Shown here piece by piece: positions 27,645 to 37,089 of a DNA stretch of 64,000 nt. This DNA comes from Pseudomonadales bacterium. GTDB lineage: Bacteria > Pseudomonadota > Gammaproteobacteria > Pseudomonadales > JAHRWD01. Within the stretch, counting starts at the first letter, position 1. The number at the start of each line of letters is the position of its first letter. The stretch spans positions 1 to 64,000 of the forward strand of contig JARGPR010000001.1 in assembly GCA_029210125.1 (NCBI GenBank), written 5' to 3'. Below the pieces are notes generated by a model. That model worked only from the letters and a program-made list of their open reading frames with translations, did no database searches and had not been told where the DNA came from. The position numbers and the translations under genes are program-made.

Positions 27645-28820
27645 ATGGTTAAAATTTACTCTTTAAAGTGTTCGCTACTCGCTTTGGTAGCGCTGTTTTT
27701 TACATCAACGGTCTGGGGTAGCTCGCTGATCCCAGCGGCACCCAAATTAGCGGCTAGCGCGTTCTATTTGGTCGATGCCCATAGCGGTAAAGTCATCGCC
27801 TCCAAGGATGCTGATAAACGATTACCCCCCGCCAGTCTTACCAAAATGATGACCAGTTATATAGTCGCACAAGAGGTAAGCAAGGGCCGAGTGAGTCTGG
27901 ATGATATGGTGCCGGTGAGTGTAGCCGCCTGGAAAAAAGGCGGTTCAAAAATGTATATTCGTGAAGGCACCAAGGTCAAACTGTCTGACCTTCTAAAAGG
28001 CATTATTATTCAGTCTGGAAACGATGCCAGTATTGCCGTGGCAGAATTTATTGCTGGTAGTGAAGATGGGTTTGCAGAGTTGATGAATCACCAGGCTTTG
28101 CAACTTGGAATGCACGATACCCATTATGTGAATGCGACCGGGTGGCCCGCTAAGGACCATTATTCCACCGCAAAGGATCTTGCTATTTTGGGTATGGCTG
28201 TGGCGCGGGATTTTCCTGAACACTATAAACTTTATTCACAAAAGTACTTTACCTATAACAATATTCGCCAGCCTAACCGAAATAAATTGTTGTGGGCTGA
28301 CAGCACCGTCGATGGTCTGAAAACAGGCCATACTGAAGAGGCAGGGTATTGCTTGGTTGCTTCAGCAGTTCGAAAGAATATGCGTCTTGTTTCGGTGGTA
28401 ATGGGTACACAGTCAGAGAAATCGCGGGCCCAGGAGAGTCAAAAATTACTTAATTATGGGTTTAGATTTTATCAAACTCATCGGCTGTACGAGCAGAACG
28501 AAAAAATCCATGAAGCGCGAATATGGGGTGGAACACAGGATGATCTGCAGTTAGGGGTGCAGGATGATCTGTATGTATCGATAGCACGTGGCGAATATAA
28601 AAACCTCAAACCATCAATTGAATTGAATGGTGTTATAAAAGCGCCGATTAAAAAGGGCCAGAAACTGGGTTTGGTTCGGGTAATGCTGGACGGTGACTTG
28701 GTGGCGCAGCGACCATTAGTATCGCTCAACGATATAGAACAGGGTGGTTTTATTAAGCGCATAGGTGATTCTGCGGAAAGGTTTTTTTCGGAGTCCTTTG
28801 AATCAATTTTTTCTGATTAG
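27645..28820 (+). CDS. dacA: D-alanyl-D-alanine carboxypeptidase (PBP5/6 family)
   Basis: Removes the terminal D-Ala from peptidoglycan pentapeptides in the periplasm. Signal peptide KIYSLKCSLLALVALFFTSTVWG, then the penicillin-binding motifs: SLTK with the active Ser near 64, SGN (QSGNDAS, ~124) and KTG (GLKTGHTEEAG, ~225). The PBP5 C-terminal beta domain follows, and the last ~22 residues (IKRIGDSAERFFSESFESIF) form the amphipathic membrane-anchor helix. ATG 27645 is preferred; an ATG four codons upstream is possible. Pseudomonas names this position dacC. Confidence 0.95.
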   Translation: MVKIYSLKCSLLALVALFFTSTVWGSSLIPAAPKLAASAFYLVDAHSGKVIASKDADKRLPPASLTKMMTSYIVAQEVSKGRVSLDDMVPVSVAAWKKGGSKMYIREGTKVKLSDLLKGIIIQSGNDASIAVAEFIAGSEDGFAELMNHQALQLGMHDTHYVNATGWPAKDHYSTAKDLAILGMAVARDFPEHYKLYSQKYFTYNNIRQPNRNKLLWADSTVDGLKTGHTEEAGYCLVASAVRKNMRLVSVVMGTQSEKSRAQESQKLLNYGFRFYQTHRLYEQNEKIHEARIWGGTQDDLQLGVQDDLYVSIARGEYKNLKPSIELNGVIKAPIKKGQKLGLVRVMLDGDLVAQRPLVSLNDIEQGGFIKRIGDSAERFFSESFESIFSD

Positions 28821-28844
28821 CGTCATTTCATATAGAGCAATTGT

Positions 28845-29111
28845 ATGGATCAAGAACCGCCAAAGATTGAGTTTCCTTGCCAGTATCCTATTAAGGTAAT
28901 GGGTGAGGCCGCGCCTGACTTCAAAATGTTTGTTTACGACACCATTAAAAAACATGCTGATGGGCTTGAGCATCAACACGTCTCAATCAGGGAGAGCCGT
29001 ACCGGAAAATTCCATGCAGTTACCGTTACTATTGAAGCTACGGGTACTAACCAACTAGAGGCCATTTTTGAAAGCCTTAAAGAAAGTGGCCGAGTAAAGA
29101 TGGTGCTGTGA
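28845..29111 (+). CDS. ybeD: YbeD/DUF493 family protein
   Basis: An 88-residue ACT-like-fold protein of the DUF493 family, found next to lipB in many proteobacteria and named a lipoate regulatory protein; its function is unproven. Typical segments: KIEFPCQYPIKVMGEAAPDF and the ending LESLKESGRVKMVL-like FESLKESGRVKMVL. Its stop codon is directly followed by the lipB ATG, so the two are translationally coupled. Confidence 0.93.
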   Translation: MDQEPPKIEFPCQYPIKVMGEAAPDFKMFVYDTIKKHADGLEHQHVSIRESRTGKFHAVTVTIEATGTNQLEAIFESLKESGRVKMVL

Positions 29112-29759
29112 ATGGCCCCTAAGGCGTTATCGATGGTTACCGTACGGGATCTGGGGTTGCAGGATTATTCACAAACACTTGAGCAGATGCGCGCGTTTAC
29201 CGATGCGCGAACCGACCAAACCCAGGATGAAATATGGCTGCTGCAGCATCACCCGGTGTTTACTCAAGGGCAGGCCGGAAAGTCGGAACATTTGTTAAAT
29301 CCAAATGGAATTCCCGTCGTGCAATCGGACCGCGGCGGTCAGATAACCTACCATGGCCCTGGTCAGCTGATTATCTATTTGTTGATCGATATTAAGCGAT
29401 TGAAGCTAGGTGTAAGACAGTTGGTTGATCTGATTGAGCTGAGTCTCATGAGTATGCTTTCTGATTTGGGTGTCGAGTCTCATGCTAGAAAAGATGCGCC
29501 GGGTGTCTATATTGGCGCGTCAAAAATAGCCGCATTGGGATTAAGGATTCGACAAGGTTGTAGTTATCACGGACTCAGCCTGAACGTAGATATGGATCTA
29601 TCACCCTTCAGTCAAATCAACCCCTGTGGCATGGAAGGACTCGACGTGACCCAGATGAGTACCCTGGGGGTTTGTTCGGATATCGAGAGCATCAGTGAGT
29701 TGCTGGTCACCAAATTAACAGATCAGCTTGGCTTAAGTGAAGACCGCCCGGCCTCATAG
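29112..29759 (+). CDS. lipB: Lipoyl(octanoyl) transferase
   Basis: Moves the octanoyl group from acyl carrier protein to lipoyl domains, the first step of lipoate synthesis. Conserved segments: [20 protein letters not shown], the catalytic Lys in [11 protein letters not shown] (~137), and the catalytic Cys in [13 protein letters not shown] (~172). At 215 residues it matches E. coli LipB (213). It begins immediately after ybeD and precedes lipA by 80 bp. Confidence 0.97.
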   Translation: MAPKALSMVTVRDLGLQDYSQTLEQMRAFTDARTDQTQDEIWLLQHHPVFTQGQAGKSEHLLNPNGIPVVQSDRGGQITYHGPGQLIIYLLIDIKRLKLGVRQLVDLIELSLMSMLSDLGVESHARKDAPGVYIGASKIAALGLRIRQGCSYHGLSLNVDMDLSPFSQINPCGMEGLDVTQMSTLGVCSDIESISELLVTKLTDQLGLSEDRPAS

Positions 29760-29760
29760 T

Positions 29761-29799
29761 TCCGGGATATAGTCCTAGGATATAGAGCCGGGATATAAA
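29761..29799. repeat. Three imperfect short tandem repeats between lipB and lipA
   Basis: Three consecutive units of about 13 bp share the core GGATATA: CCGGGATATAG, CTAGGATATAG, CCGGGATATAA. The array also contains the palindrome TCCTAGGA. It lies in the 80-bp lipB-lipA gap; no function is apparent. Confidence 0.5.
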
Positions 29800-29839
29800 G
29801 TCAGGAATTCAAACACATCTAAACGGGTATTGAGCAACA

Positions 29840-30859
29840 ATGGAAAAAACCCCCGATAACTCTCCGTCTCAAGGTGAGGCTAAAGCTTCATCATCGGTGC
29901 GCAAACCCGCGAAAATTAAAGCCGGGGAAAAATTACGCGGCGCTGAGAAAGTTGCCCGAATTCCCATCAAAGTAATTCCGACGGATAAAGTTCCACGCAA
30001 ACCTGACTGGATTCGTGTGCGTATTCCGGCCTCTAACGAAGTAAATCAGCTGCGTAAACTGTTACGTAAACATAAGCTAAGTTCAGTATGTGAAGAGGCC
30101 TCCTGCCCCAATCTTGGCGAGTGTTTTCAGAACGGTACCGCGACTTTTATGATTATGGGTGAAGTCTGCACCCGTCGCTGCCCCTTCTGTGATGTTGCAC
30201 ATGGCCGTCCCAATCCGCTTGATCCAAATGAGCCAATTGAGCTGGCCGAAGCGATCACAGAGATGAAACTGCAATATGTGGTGATCACATCGGTGGACCG
30301 AGATGATCTTCGTGATGGCGGGGCGGCGCATTTTACCGATTGTATTCGTGAAATTCGCAGGAGAATGCCGCTGATCAAGATCGAGGTCTTGGTGCCTGAC
30401 TTCCGTGGCCGGTTGGAAAAGGCGATGCAGATTCTGTCGGAAATGCCAGCGGACGTTTTTAACCATAACATGGAGACCGTTCCGCGTTTGTATAAAAAGG
30501 CCCGGCCTGGCGCAGATTATCAGTGGTCGCTAGACCTGTTGAAGAAACATAAACAGGATGTCCCCTCTGTGCCGACTAAATCAGGCTTGATGTTGGGGTT
30601 GGGTGAAACCGATGAAGAGATTGTTGAGGTAATGAAAGACCTTCGCGCTCATGACGTAGAGATGATCACATTAGGGCAATATCTGCAGCCAAGCCGCAAC
30701 CATCTGCCCGTTGAGCGATTTGTTACCCCCGAGGCCTTTGATAGACTGGGCAGCATTGCTAAGAAATTGGGTTTCACCAGTGTGGCTAGCGGACCGTTAG
30801 TCAGGTCTTCCTATCACGCAGATCAGCAAGCAAAAAGCGCAGCTAATGAAAAATATTAA
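29840..30859 (+). CDS. lipA: Lipoyl synthase
   Basis: A radical-SAM enzyme that inserts two sulfur atoms into protein-bound octanoyl groups. The auxiliary cluster motif [12 protein letters not shown] lies near residues 84-95 and the radical-SAM motif CTRRCPFC near 110-117. The C-terminal RSSYHADQ carries the Ser that ligates the auxiliary cluster. The ~60-residue N-terminal extension is Lys/Pro-rich and variable. It is the last gene of the dacA-ybeD-lipB-lipA series. Confidence 0.97.
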   Translation: MEKTPDNSPSQGEAKASSSVRKPAKIKAGEKLRGAEKVARIPIKVIPTDKVPRKPDWIRVRIPASNEVNQLRKLLRKHKLSSVCEEASCPNLGECFQNGTATFMIMGEVCTRRCPFCDVAHGRPNPLDPNEPIELAEAITEMKLQYVVITSVDRDDLRDGGAAHFTDCIREIRRRMPLIKIEVLVPDFRGRLEKAMQILSEMPADVFNHNMETVPRLYKKARPGADYQWSLDLLKKHKQDVPSVPTKSGLMLGLGETDEEIVEVMKDLRAHDVEMITLGQYLQPSRNHLPVERFVTPEAFDRLGSIAKKLGFTSVASGPLVRSSYHADQQAKSAANEKY

Positions 30860-31097
30860 ATTTGTCCTGTAGGCTTTTTTATCCTCAACACACACAAAAA
30901 GCTTCGAATAATTTTTGCGATCGTGAATTTGAAAACAATAGATTGATGACAAGGTCACCATGATGAATTTATGGTGTTTAAAAAATAGATGATTGGTCAT
31001 GAAATTGCTTTATACTATTGCTCGGACCGACTTTAATAGTTGAAAAACTACGTTTGATCGACCAAACCATTATAAAAAAATGTAGAGGGGCTTTTAC

Positions 31098-31724
31098 ATG
31101 AAAAAAATGATTTTAACCTGCGCGACCACTGGCATCCTGCTGGCGACTCCAGTTATGGCTGAAGTTACAGTCGGAGCTGCTCTGACAAGCAACTATATTT
31201 GGCGTGGTTTTAGCCAGACTCAGGATGATGCTGCCCTTTCTGGTAGTGTTGATTATAGTAACGAAAGCGGCTTTTACGCTGGTGTTTGGGCATCTAGAGT
31301 TGATTTCGCTGATGCTGATGTCGAAGTGGATGCTTATTTTGGTATGTCCGGTGACATCAACGATGACTTTTCATGGGATGTTGGCTTGTTAAGCTACAAT
31401 TACCCTGGTGCAAAAGGTCGGTTTGATGAAGTTTATGTTGGCGTAGGGTATGGTGTGTTTAGTTTTACCTACTATCTTGATGTTGATATTCGTGCCGACG
31501 GAATTGGTGATTATGCAGAGCTTGGCGCTGATTTTGAGGTTGGCGACCTAGGTTTGAGCCTACATGTAGGTAACTATGACGTTGATTTCGGGTACTCTGT
31601 AATTGACTATAAAATAGCTGTTTCCAAAGAGATTGAAGGATATGGAGTTGAGTTGGCAGTTACTGATACTGACGCAGCTAAGAGCAAATCTGAGGTTGTT
31701 TTAACGGTCTCTACAGAGTTTTGA
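31098..31724 (+). CDS. TorF family putative porin (second copy)
   Basis: A predicted outer-membrane beta-barrel of 208 residues. Signal peptide KKMILTCATTGILLATPVMA, mature start EVTVGAALTS. The family's NYIWRGFSQ near the start and GFYAGVWAS after it parallel YLWRGQDVS and GIYSGIWIAS in the copy at 26493-27152; overall similarity is modest. It is rich in Asp and Tyr and ends with Phe, as outer-membrane barrels often do. AGAGGGG lies eight bases before the ATG. The 238 bp upstream hold a near-palindrome (TTTGATCGACCAAA, 31053-31066) that could be an operator. Substrate unknown. Confidence 0.85.
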   Translation: MKKMILTCATTGILLATPVMAEVTVGAALTSNYIWRGFSQTQDDAALSGSVDYSNESGFYAGVWASRVDFADADVEVDAYFGMSGDINDDFSWDVGLLSYNYPGAKGRFDEVYVGVGYGVFSFTYYLDVDIRADGIGDYAELGADFEVGDLGLSLHVGNYDVDFGYSVIDYKIAVSKEIEGYGVELAVTDTDAAKSKSEVVLTVSTEF

Positions 31725-31762
31725 TTTGTATCTCTTCCTAGCGGAGGAGATCGTATTAAAAA

Positions 31763-31799
31763 CAAAAAATCCCCGCATTTAGTCGGGGATTTTTTTTGT
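31763..31799. terminator. Bidirectional terminator shared by the TorF-like gene and nifJ
   Basis: A 7-8 bp stem, ATCCCCG and CGGGGAT, with loop CATTTAGT is flanked by A6 on the left and T8 on the right. It serves the TorF-like gene on the plus strand and nifJ on the minus strand. The nifJ stop codon lies in the loop, so one arm also encodes the end of NifJ. Confidence 0.9.
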
Positions 31800-34700
31800 C
31801 TCAATTGCATCGATAGTACCGGCGAGTGCAGTGGATTTTTTCTTCTCAAGAATTTCATTTTTTTCACGCCAGTCCAGCGCTGCAAGTTGCTCATAGCGGT
31901 GGTAACGTTCGGTGATTTCATGCTGGGCTGCATCCAGTAGCTCTTCAGCATGTTCTGGATGAGTTCGCATCAGCATATTAAAACGACCCTCGGTTTTTAC
32001 GTATTCTCGATAGGGAATTGAGGGCGGTTTGGAATCCAGTAATAGTGGGTTTAACCCGCGTTCCGCTCTCCGTGGATCGTATCTAAACAGCGGCCAGTGA
32101 CCACTTTTGACCGCTAAATCTTGTTGCCGGTGATTGAACTTTAGATCGATACCATGCGCGATGCAGGGAGCATAGGCAATGATGAGTGACGTGCCTGAAA
32201 ATGATTCCGCTTCCAGGAAAGTGTGCAGTGTATGTACATCTTTTCCCGCGTAGGCGACGTGGGCCACGTAGACGCTTTCGTAGCTCATCGCAATACGTGC
32301 CAGATCTTTTTTGGCGGTGGGTTTGCCGGCCGCGGAAAATTTTGCCGATGCTGCTCGGGGGGTCGCTTTTGAGGTTTGTCCTCCGGTGTTGGAGTATACC
32401 TCAGTATCCAGCACCAGAATGTTGACATTTTTGCCTGATGCCAGCACATGATCAAGGCCGCCGTATCCAATATCGTAAGCCCAGCCGTCACCCCCAATGA
32501 TCCAGACCGATCGTTTAGTGAGAAAGTCGGCTATGGCGTTGAGTTGTTGAGCATCAGGGTTATCGATTTTTTCCAGTTGCTGTATGAGCTGATCTACCCT
32601 TTGACGTTGCTCGTATATTCCGGTTTCGTCGGACTCGTCCGCATTCAGCAGCTCGTCAACAAATTTTGGGTTTAGTTGAGGAGAAAGTTTAAGTAATTGT
32701 TCAGACGCGGATTCCCGTAATTTATCCACCGCAAGCCGTATCCCCAGCCCAAATTCGGCGTTATCTTCAAACAATGAGTTGTTCCATGCCGGGCCCCGGC
32801 CTTCGCTATTTTTACTCCATGGGGTGGTGGGCAAATTGCCACCATATATGGATGAACAGCCAGTCGCATTGGCAACCAGCATGCGGTCGCCAAACAGTTG
32901 ACTCGCCAGTCTGATATAGGGTGTTTCACCACAACCGGAACAGGCGCCGGAAAACTCGAACAGTGGCTTAGCCAGCATTGAACCCTTCATGGTATTGATT
33001 TTAAGATTTTGACGATCAAGGTCGGGAAGTTGTTCGAAAAAAGCCCAATTGGCCCGCTCCTGTTCCCGTACCGGAGGCTGTGGAACCATATTGATTGCCT
33101 TGTGCTCAGGATTCTTTTTGTCGCGGATAGGGCAAATATCAACACAAAGGGAACAGCCGGTACAATCTTCAGGTGCAACTTGATAGCTGATGTGAAGGCC
33201 TTCGGGATAGTCCTTTCCCTTAATTTGAACATGCAGGAAAGTATCCGGTGCATCCACAACTAATTCAGCGGGAAAAGCTTTGCTGCGTATTGCGCTGTGG
33301 GGGCAAACAAATACACATTTTCCGCAATGGGTACAAAGATCATAGTCGAGAGCTGGAATTTTATCGGCTAGATTCCGTTTTTCCCATGCTGACGTTCCGG
33401 TTGGGTAGGTGCCATCGGCGGGCAACAGGCTCACCGGAATCAGGTCTCCATGACCACCGATAATCTCTCCTGTTACGGTTTTAACAAACTCCGGCGCCGC
33501 TGGATCTACGGTTGGTTTTCGGCTAATGGCGCTAGAAACCTGAGCAGGAATACTTACCTTCGAAAGTGCCTTCAAACTATCATCAATGGCGAGGCAGTTT
33601 TGCTGAACAATCTGATCGCCCTTTTTACCGTAGCTGATTTTCACCGCATTTTTAATCGCGTCCAGTGCCTGCTGTTTCGGCATTAAATCGGCAAGCTCAA
33701 AAAAACAACTCTGCATAATGGTATTGATACGGCTACCCATACCGTGTTCGCGGGCGAGTTTGTCGGCATCAATGCAGTAAAACTGAATATTTTTGTCGAT
33801 AATAGTTTGCTGCATTTTGGCAGGTAAAATATCCCAGACGTGCTCAGCCGGTGTGGCACAGTTCAGCAAGAACAGTGCATGTTTCGCAGCCATATCGAGC
33901 ATGTCGTAGCGTTCCAGAAAAATAGCCTGGTGGCAGGCAATAAAATCTGCATCGCCTTCACCTATCAAATAACTGGATTGAATCGGATCTTTACAGAAGC
34001 GAAGGTGTGAAATGGTAACTGCACCGGTCTTTTTGGAGTCATAAACAAAATAACCCTGTACTTCTAGATCGGTTGAATCACCAACAATTTTTATCGAGTT
34101 TTTATTTGCGCTGACGGTACCGTCTGAGCCAAGGCCGTAAAATACACAGGAACGGGCCTTTTGGCTGGCACGAGTGCGAAAAGATCGATCCCAGTCGAGA
34201 CTGTGATGGGTCACGTCATCGGTAATGCCGATGGTAAAATGATTTTTAGGTTGTGGATTCTTCAATTCATCAAAGATGGCCTGCACCATCCCCGGGGTGA
34301 ATTCTTTGGACGATAATCCAAACCTGCCGCCAATAATCTTCGGAAGTGTTTGGAAGGGGGGATTTTCAGCGCTGAGCTGTTCGGCTAATGCTGTGACAAC
34401 CTCTTTATATAGGGGTTCTCCACGGGCACCTGGCTCCTTGGTTCGATCCAGAATCGCGATTGCAGAGACCTTTTTTGGAAGAGCTTCAACTAAGCGAACC
34501 GGATCAAAGGGCCGGAATAGTCGCACCTTCAGTACACCGTATCGATGGCCCTCGGAATTTAGGTGCTTCACGGTTTCATCAACGGTTTCAGCGCCGGATC
34601 CCATCAGTACAATTACCTGCTCGGCATCCTTCGAACCGCTGTATTCAAATAGATGGTAGTGGCGACCGGTTATCTCCGCGAACTGATCCATTTTTTGCTG

Positions 34701-35432
34701 AAGGATGTCGGGAAAGGCATCGTAATAGGGGTTGACGGTTTCTCTGGCTTGAAAGAAAACATCGGGGTTTTGTGAGGTTCCCCGCACGACCGGGTGGTTG
34801 GGGTTGAGGGCTCGTTCGCGAAAGCTGGCGATATCCGCTGGATTGAGCATATTCAAAACAACGTTATCCGCAAGCATCTCAATTTTGGTGACTTCATGGG
34901 ATGTCCGAAAACCATCGAAGAAGTGGATGATCGGAATCCGTCCCCGCAGCGTTGCCGCTTGGGCAATAAGTGCAAAATCGTGAGCTTCCTGAACCGAATT
35001 AGAGGCCAGTAGTGCGAAACCAGTCGCTCGGGTTGCCATTACATCGCTATGGTCGCCAAATATGGATAGTGCCTGTGCCGCAATTGAGCGTGCCGCGACA
35101 TGAAAAACCGTTGGTGTCAGCTCCCCTGCAATTTTATACATGTTGGGGATCATCAATAACAATCCCTGGGATGCGGTAAAGGTGGTAGTCAGTGCACCGC
35201 CCTGAAGAGCACCATGAATAGCGCCGGCAGCACCACCTTCGCTTTGCATCTCCACAACCAGAGGCACTGTACCCCAGACGTTTTTTTCGCCCTCGGCTGA
35301 CCAGAAATCGGCGTGCTCACCCATTGGTGACGCGGGCGTGATCGGGTAAATCGCGATGACTTCATTAGTTTTATGTGCGACCAGGGCGGTCGCCTCGTTG
35401 CCATCAAGGGTTTTTTTGCTGGGGGAAAGCAT
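31779..35432 (-). CDS. nifJ: Pyruvate:ferredoxin (flavodoxin) oxidoreductase
   Basis: Oxidises pyruvate to acetyl-CoA and CO2 and passes electrons to ferredoxin or flavodoxin; TPP and three [4Fe-4S] clusters are expected. It is a single-chain enzyme of ~1217 residues. Order: pyrimidine-binding domain (YPITPASPMGEHAD), transketolase-like C-terminal domain, gamma domain, a two-cluster ferredoxin domain (CTHCGKCVFVCPHSAIR; CTGCSLCVDICP), then the TPP-binding domain with CSGCGETPY and NATGCSSIYGGN. ATG 35432 has GAGG five bases upstream; a GTG two codons earlier is possible. E. coli YdbK and Klebsiella NifJ are close in length. Such enzymes are often oxygen-sensitive, so it suggests low-oxygen metabolism or flavodoxin reduction under stress. 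It stands alone, not in a nif cluster. Confidence 0.97.
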   Translation of the reverse strand: MLSPSKKTLDGNEATALVAHKTNEVIAIYPITPASPMGEHADFWSAEGEKNVWGTVPLVVEMQSEGGAAGAIHGALQGGALTTTFTASQGLLLMIPNMYKIAGELTPTVFHVAARSIAAQALSIFGDHSDVMATRATGFALLASNSVQEAHDFALIAQAATLRGRIPIIHFFDGFRTSHEVTKIEMLADNVVLNMLNPADIASFRERALNPNHPVVRGTSQNPDVFFQARETVNPYYDAFPDILQQKMDQFAEITGRHYHLFEYSGSKDAEQVIVLMGSGAETVDETVKHLNSEGHRYGVLKVRLFRPFDPVRLVEALPKKVSAIAILDRTKEPGARGEPLYKEVVTALAEQLSAENPPFQTLPKIIGGRFGLSSKEFTPGMVQAIFDELKNPQPKNHFTIGITDDVTHHSLDWDRSFRTRASQKARSCVFYGLGSDGTVSANKNSIKIVGDSTDLEVQGYFVYDSKKTGAVTISHLRFCKDPIQSSYLIGEGDADFIACHQAIFLERYDMLDMAAKHALFLLNCATPAEHVWDILPAKMQQTIIDKNIQFYCIDADKLAREHGMGSRINTIMQSCFFELADLMPKQQALDAIKNAVKISYGKKGDQIVQQNCLAIDDSLKALSKVSIPAQVSSAISRKPTVDPAAPEFVKTVTGEIIGGHGDLIPVSLLPADGTYPTGTSAWEKRNLADKIPALDYDLCTHCGKCVFVCPHSAIRSKAFPAELVVDAPDTFLHVQIKGKDYPEGLHISYQVAPEDCTGCSLCVDICPIRDKKNPEHKAINMVPQPPVREQERANWAFFEQLPDLDRQNLKINTMKGSMLAKPLFEFSGACSGCGETPYIRLASQLFGDRMLVANATGCSSIYGGNLPTTPWSKNSEGRGPAWNNSLFEDNAEFGLGIRLAVDKLRESASEQLLKLSPQLNPKFVDELLNADESDETGIYEQRQRVDQLIQQLEKIDNPDAQQLNAIADFLTKRSVWIIGGDGWAYDIGYGGLDHVLASGKNVNILVLDTEVYSNTGGQTSKATPRAASAKFSAAGKPTAKKDLARIAMSYESVYVAHVAYAGKDVHTLHTFLEAESFSGTSLIIAYAPCIAHGIDLKFNHRQQDLAVKSGHWPLFRYDPRRAERGLNPLLLDSKPPSIPYREYVKTEGRFNMLMRTHPEHAEELLDAAQHEITERYHRYEQLAALDWREKNEILEKKKSTALAGTIDAIETKKIPD

Positions 35433-35517
35433 CGGCACCTCGGCTTGACTTCGCTGCGTATGTAAGTGGCTTTGTCGGTGGTCATAAACCTAACCTTAAT
35501 CACATTACCACAGTGAC

Positions 35518-35531
35518 CATATTTAAATATG
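35518..35531. promoter_or_regulatory. Perfect 14-bp palindrome upstream of nifJ
   Basis: CATATTTAAATATG is a perfect inverted repeat 86 bp upstream of the nifJ start, in an otherwise non-coding 280-bp gap. It could be an operator for a dimeric regulator. It does not match the FNR site layout. Confidence 0.3.
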
Positions 35532-35653
35532 AGTTTGACTAATTCTCCATGTGTTTAATCAATGAATGATCTGATCAAAAAAAATTAAATCTGAATGGTT
35601 TAATAGGTTGTGTAAGAAGAGGACTTGAAAAGGCGGAACTGATAGGGAAAAGG

Positions 35654-35685
35654 ACAAAAAAAACCGCCGGATGATACCGGCGGTT
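35654..35685 (-). terminator. Rho-independent terminator after purD
   Basis: A perfect 9-bp stem AACCGCCGG/CCGGCGGTT with a 6-nt loop is followed on the minus strand by a T-run. It closes the long prmA-to-purD gene series. Confidence 0.9.
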
Positions 35686-35721
35686 GGTTATGGCTATTTG
35701 TAGTACTGCAAAGATCGTAAT

Positions 35722-37017
35722 CTATGAGTTACTTTCCCGTTCAATAGCCCGATAACCAATATCCGTGCGGTAGTAAAGGTCCTGCCAATTGATTTTCTTA
35801 ACCGCCTGGTAGGCTTTTTGCTGGGCCTCGGCAACACTATTTCCAAGGGCTGTTGCACATAGTACTCGTCCACCATTGGTGACCACCTGCCCGTCGGACT
35901 CGGTAGTACCTGCGTGAAATACTTTTACATCTGAACTATCCTGTTCTGGTAATCCAGTTATCGGTAAGCCGGTGGCGTATGCTTCTGGGTAACCACCTGA
36001 AGCCAGCACAACTCCAAGTGCACAACGGCTATCCCATTTCGCATCAATTTCATCAAGGCGCTGGTCTATGGCATGGCCGCATAGTTCGAAAAGGTCTGAT
36101 TGAAGTCGCAACATAATAGGTTGGGTTTCAGGATCACCAAACCGGCAGTTATATTCCAGTACCTTAGGTACGCCACTGTCGTTAATCATCAATCCAGCAT
36201 AAAGGAACCCGGTATAGCGATTACCCTCAGCCGCCATGCCTGCAACCGTAGGAACAATGACCTCTTTCATGACCCGTTGGTGAATTTCATCAGTGACCAC
36301 CGGTGCCGGTGAATACGCACCCATGCCTCCGGTGTTTGGCCCAAGATCACCATTGTCACGTGCCTTGTGATCCTGTGAGGTCGCCAGGGGAACTATATTT
36401 TCACCATCTACCATGACAATAAAACTGGCTTCTTCACCCAGTAGAAATTCTTCGATGACCACTCGATGTCCCGCTTCGCCAAACTGATTTCCGCTCAACA
36501 TATCAGTGACGCTATCAATCGCCTGTTGCTCGGTGTCCGCCAGAATGACACCTTTGCCCGCAGCCAGGCCATCGGCCTTGACGACAATTGGAGCACCTTT
36601 TTCACGGATATATTCAATGGCTGGCGCAACCTCGGTGAAGCTCTGATACCAGGCGGTAGGAATATTATGACGAGCCAGAAAATCCTTGGTAAAGGTTTTT
36701 GAGGCTTCAAGTTGCGCAGCTCCCTTGGTAGGCCCAAAGCAGCGTAACCCTGCCTCTCTAAAGGAATCAACAATTCCGGCGACCAGCGGCGCCTCTGGGC
36801 CGATTAGGGTCATTTCTATATTGCGGCTCTTTGAAAACGCTATTAATCCATCAAAATCCATCGAGTCGATGGCGATGTTTTCGATACCTGGCTCAAGGTT
36901 GGTTCCGGCATTTCCCGGTGCTACATATACCGTAGCCACCTGATCTGATTGCGCGAGTTTCCAGGCTAGTGCGTGTTCGCGACCACCATTTCCAACTACG
37001 AGTACATTGGCAGGCAT
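35722..37017 (-). CDS. purD: Phosphoribosylamine-glycine ligase
   Basis: Joins glycine to phosphoribosylamine with ATP in purine synthesis. It has an ATP-grasp fold with N-terminal VLVVGNGGREHALAWKL, GPEAPLVAGIVD, the ATP-binding IVVKADGLAAGKGVILA, and the metal-site region LEYNCRFGDPETQPIMLRL. At 431 residues it matches E. coli PurD (429). It follows purH by 72 bp, the usual purHD arrangement. Confidence 0.98.
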   Translation of the reverse strand: MPANVLVVGNGGREHALAWKLAQSDQVATVYVAPGNAGTNLEPGIENIAIDSMDFDGLIAFSKSRNIEMTLIGPEAPLVAGIVDSFREAGLRCFGPTKGAAQLEASKTFTKDFLARHNIPTAWYQSFTEVAPAIEYIREKGAPIVVKADGLAAGKGVILADTEQQAIDSVTDMLSGNQFGEAGHRVVIEEFLLGEEASFIVMVDGENIVPLATSQDHKARDNGDLGPNTGGMGAYSPAPVVTDEIHQRVMKEVIVPTVAGMAAEGNRYTGFLYAGLMINDSGVPKVLEYNCRFGDPETQPIMLRLQSDLFELCGHAIDQRLDEIDAKWDSRCALGVVLASGGYPEAYATGLPITGLPEQDSSDVKVFHAGTTESDGQVVTNGGRVLCATALGNSVAEAQQKAYQAVKKINWQDLYYRTDIGYRAIERESNS

Positions 37018-37089
37018 GTTTAGATTCCTTTATTCGGTTACGCTGTTTACAGCAGCGTTGGATATTTTAGTATGTGAAATCACTCTGGT

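Noticed and set aside
31779-35432. nifJ as evidence of a nitrogen-fixation cluster
   Set aside because: No other nif gene is nearby. Single-chain pyruvate oxidoreductases of this kind occur widely outside nitrogen fixers.
35189-35503. 104-residue frame overlapping the start of nifJ in another frame
   Set aside because: Beyond the first ~15 residues it lies fully inside nifJ and looks random. No ribosome-binding site.
35560-35590. FNR site upstream of nifJ
   Set aside because: TTGAT/ATCAA half-sites occur (for example TTGATCAGATCA) but not with the required four-base gap.
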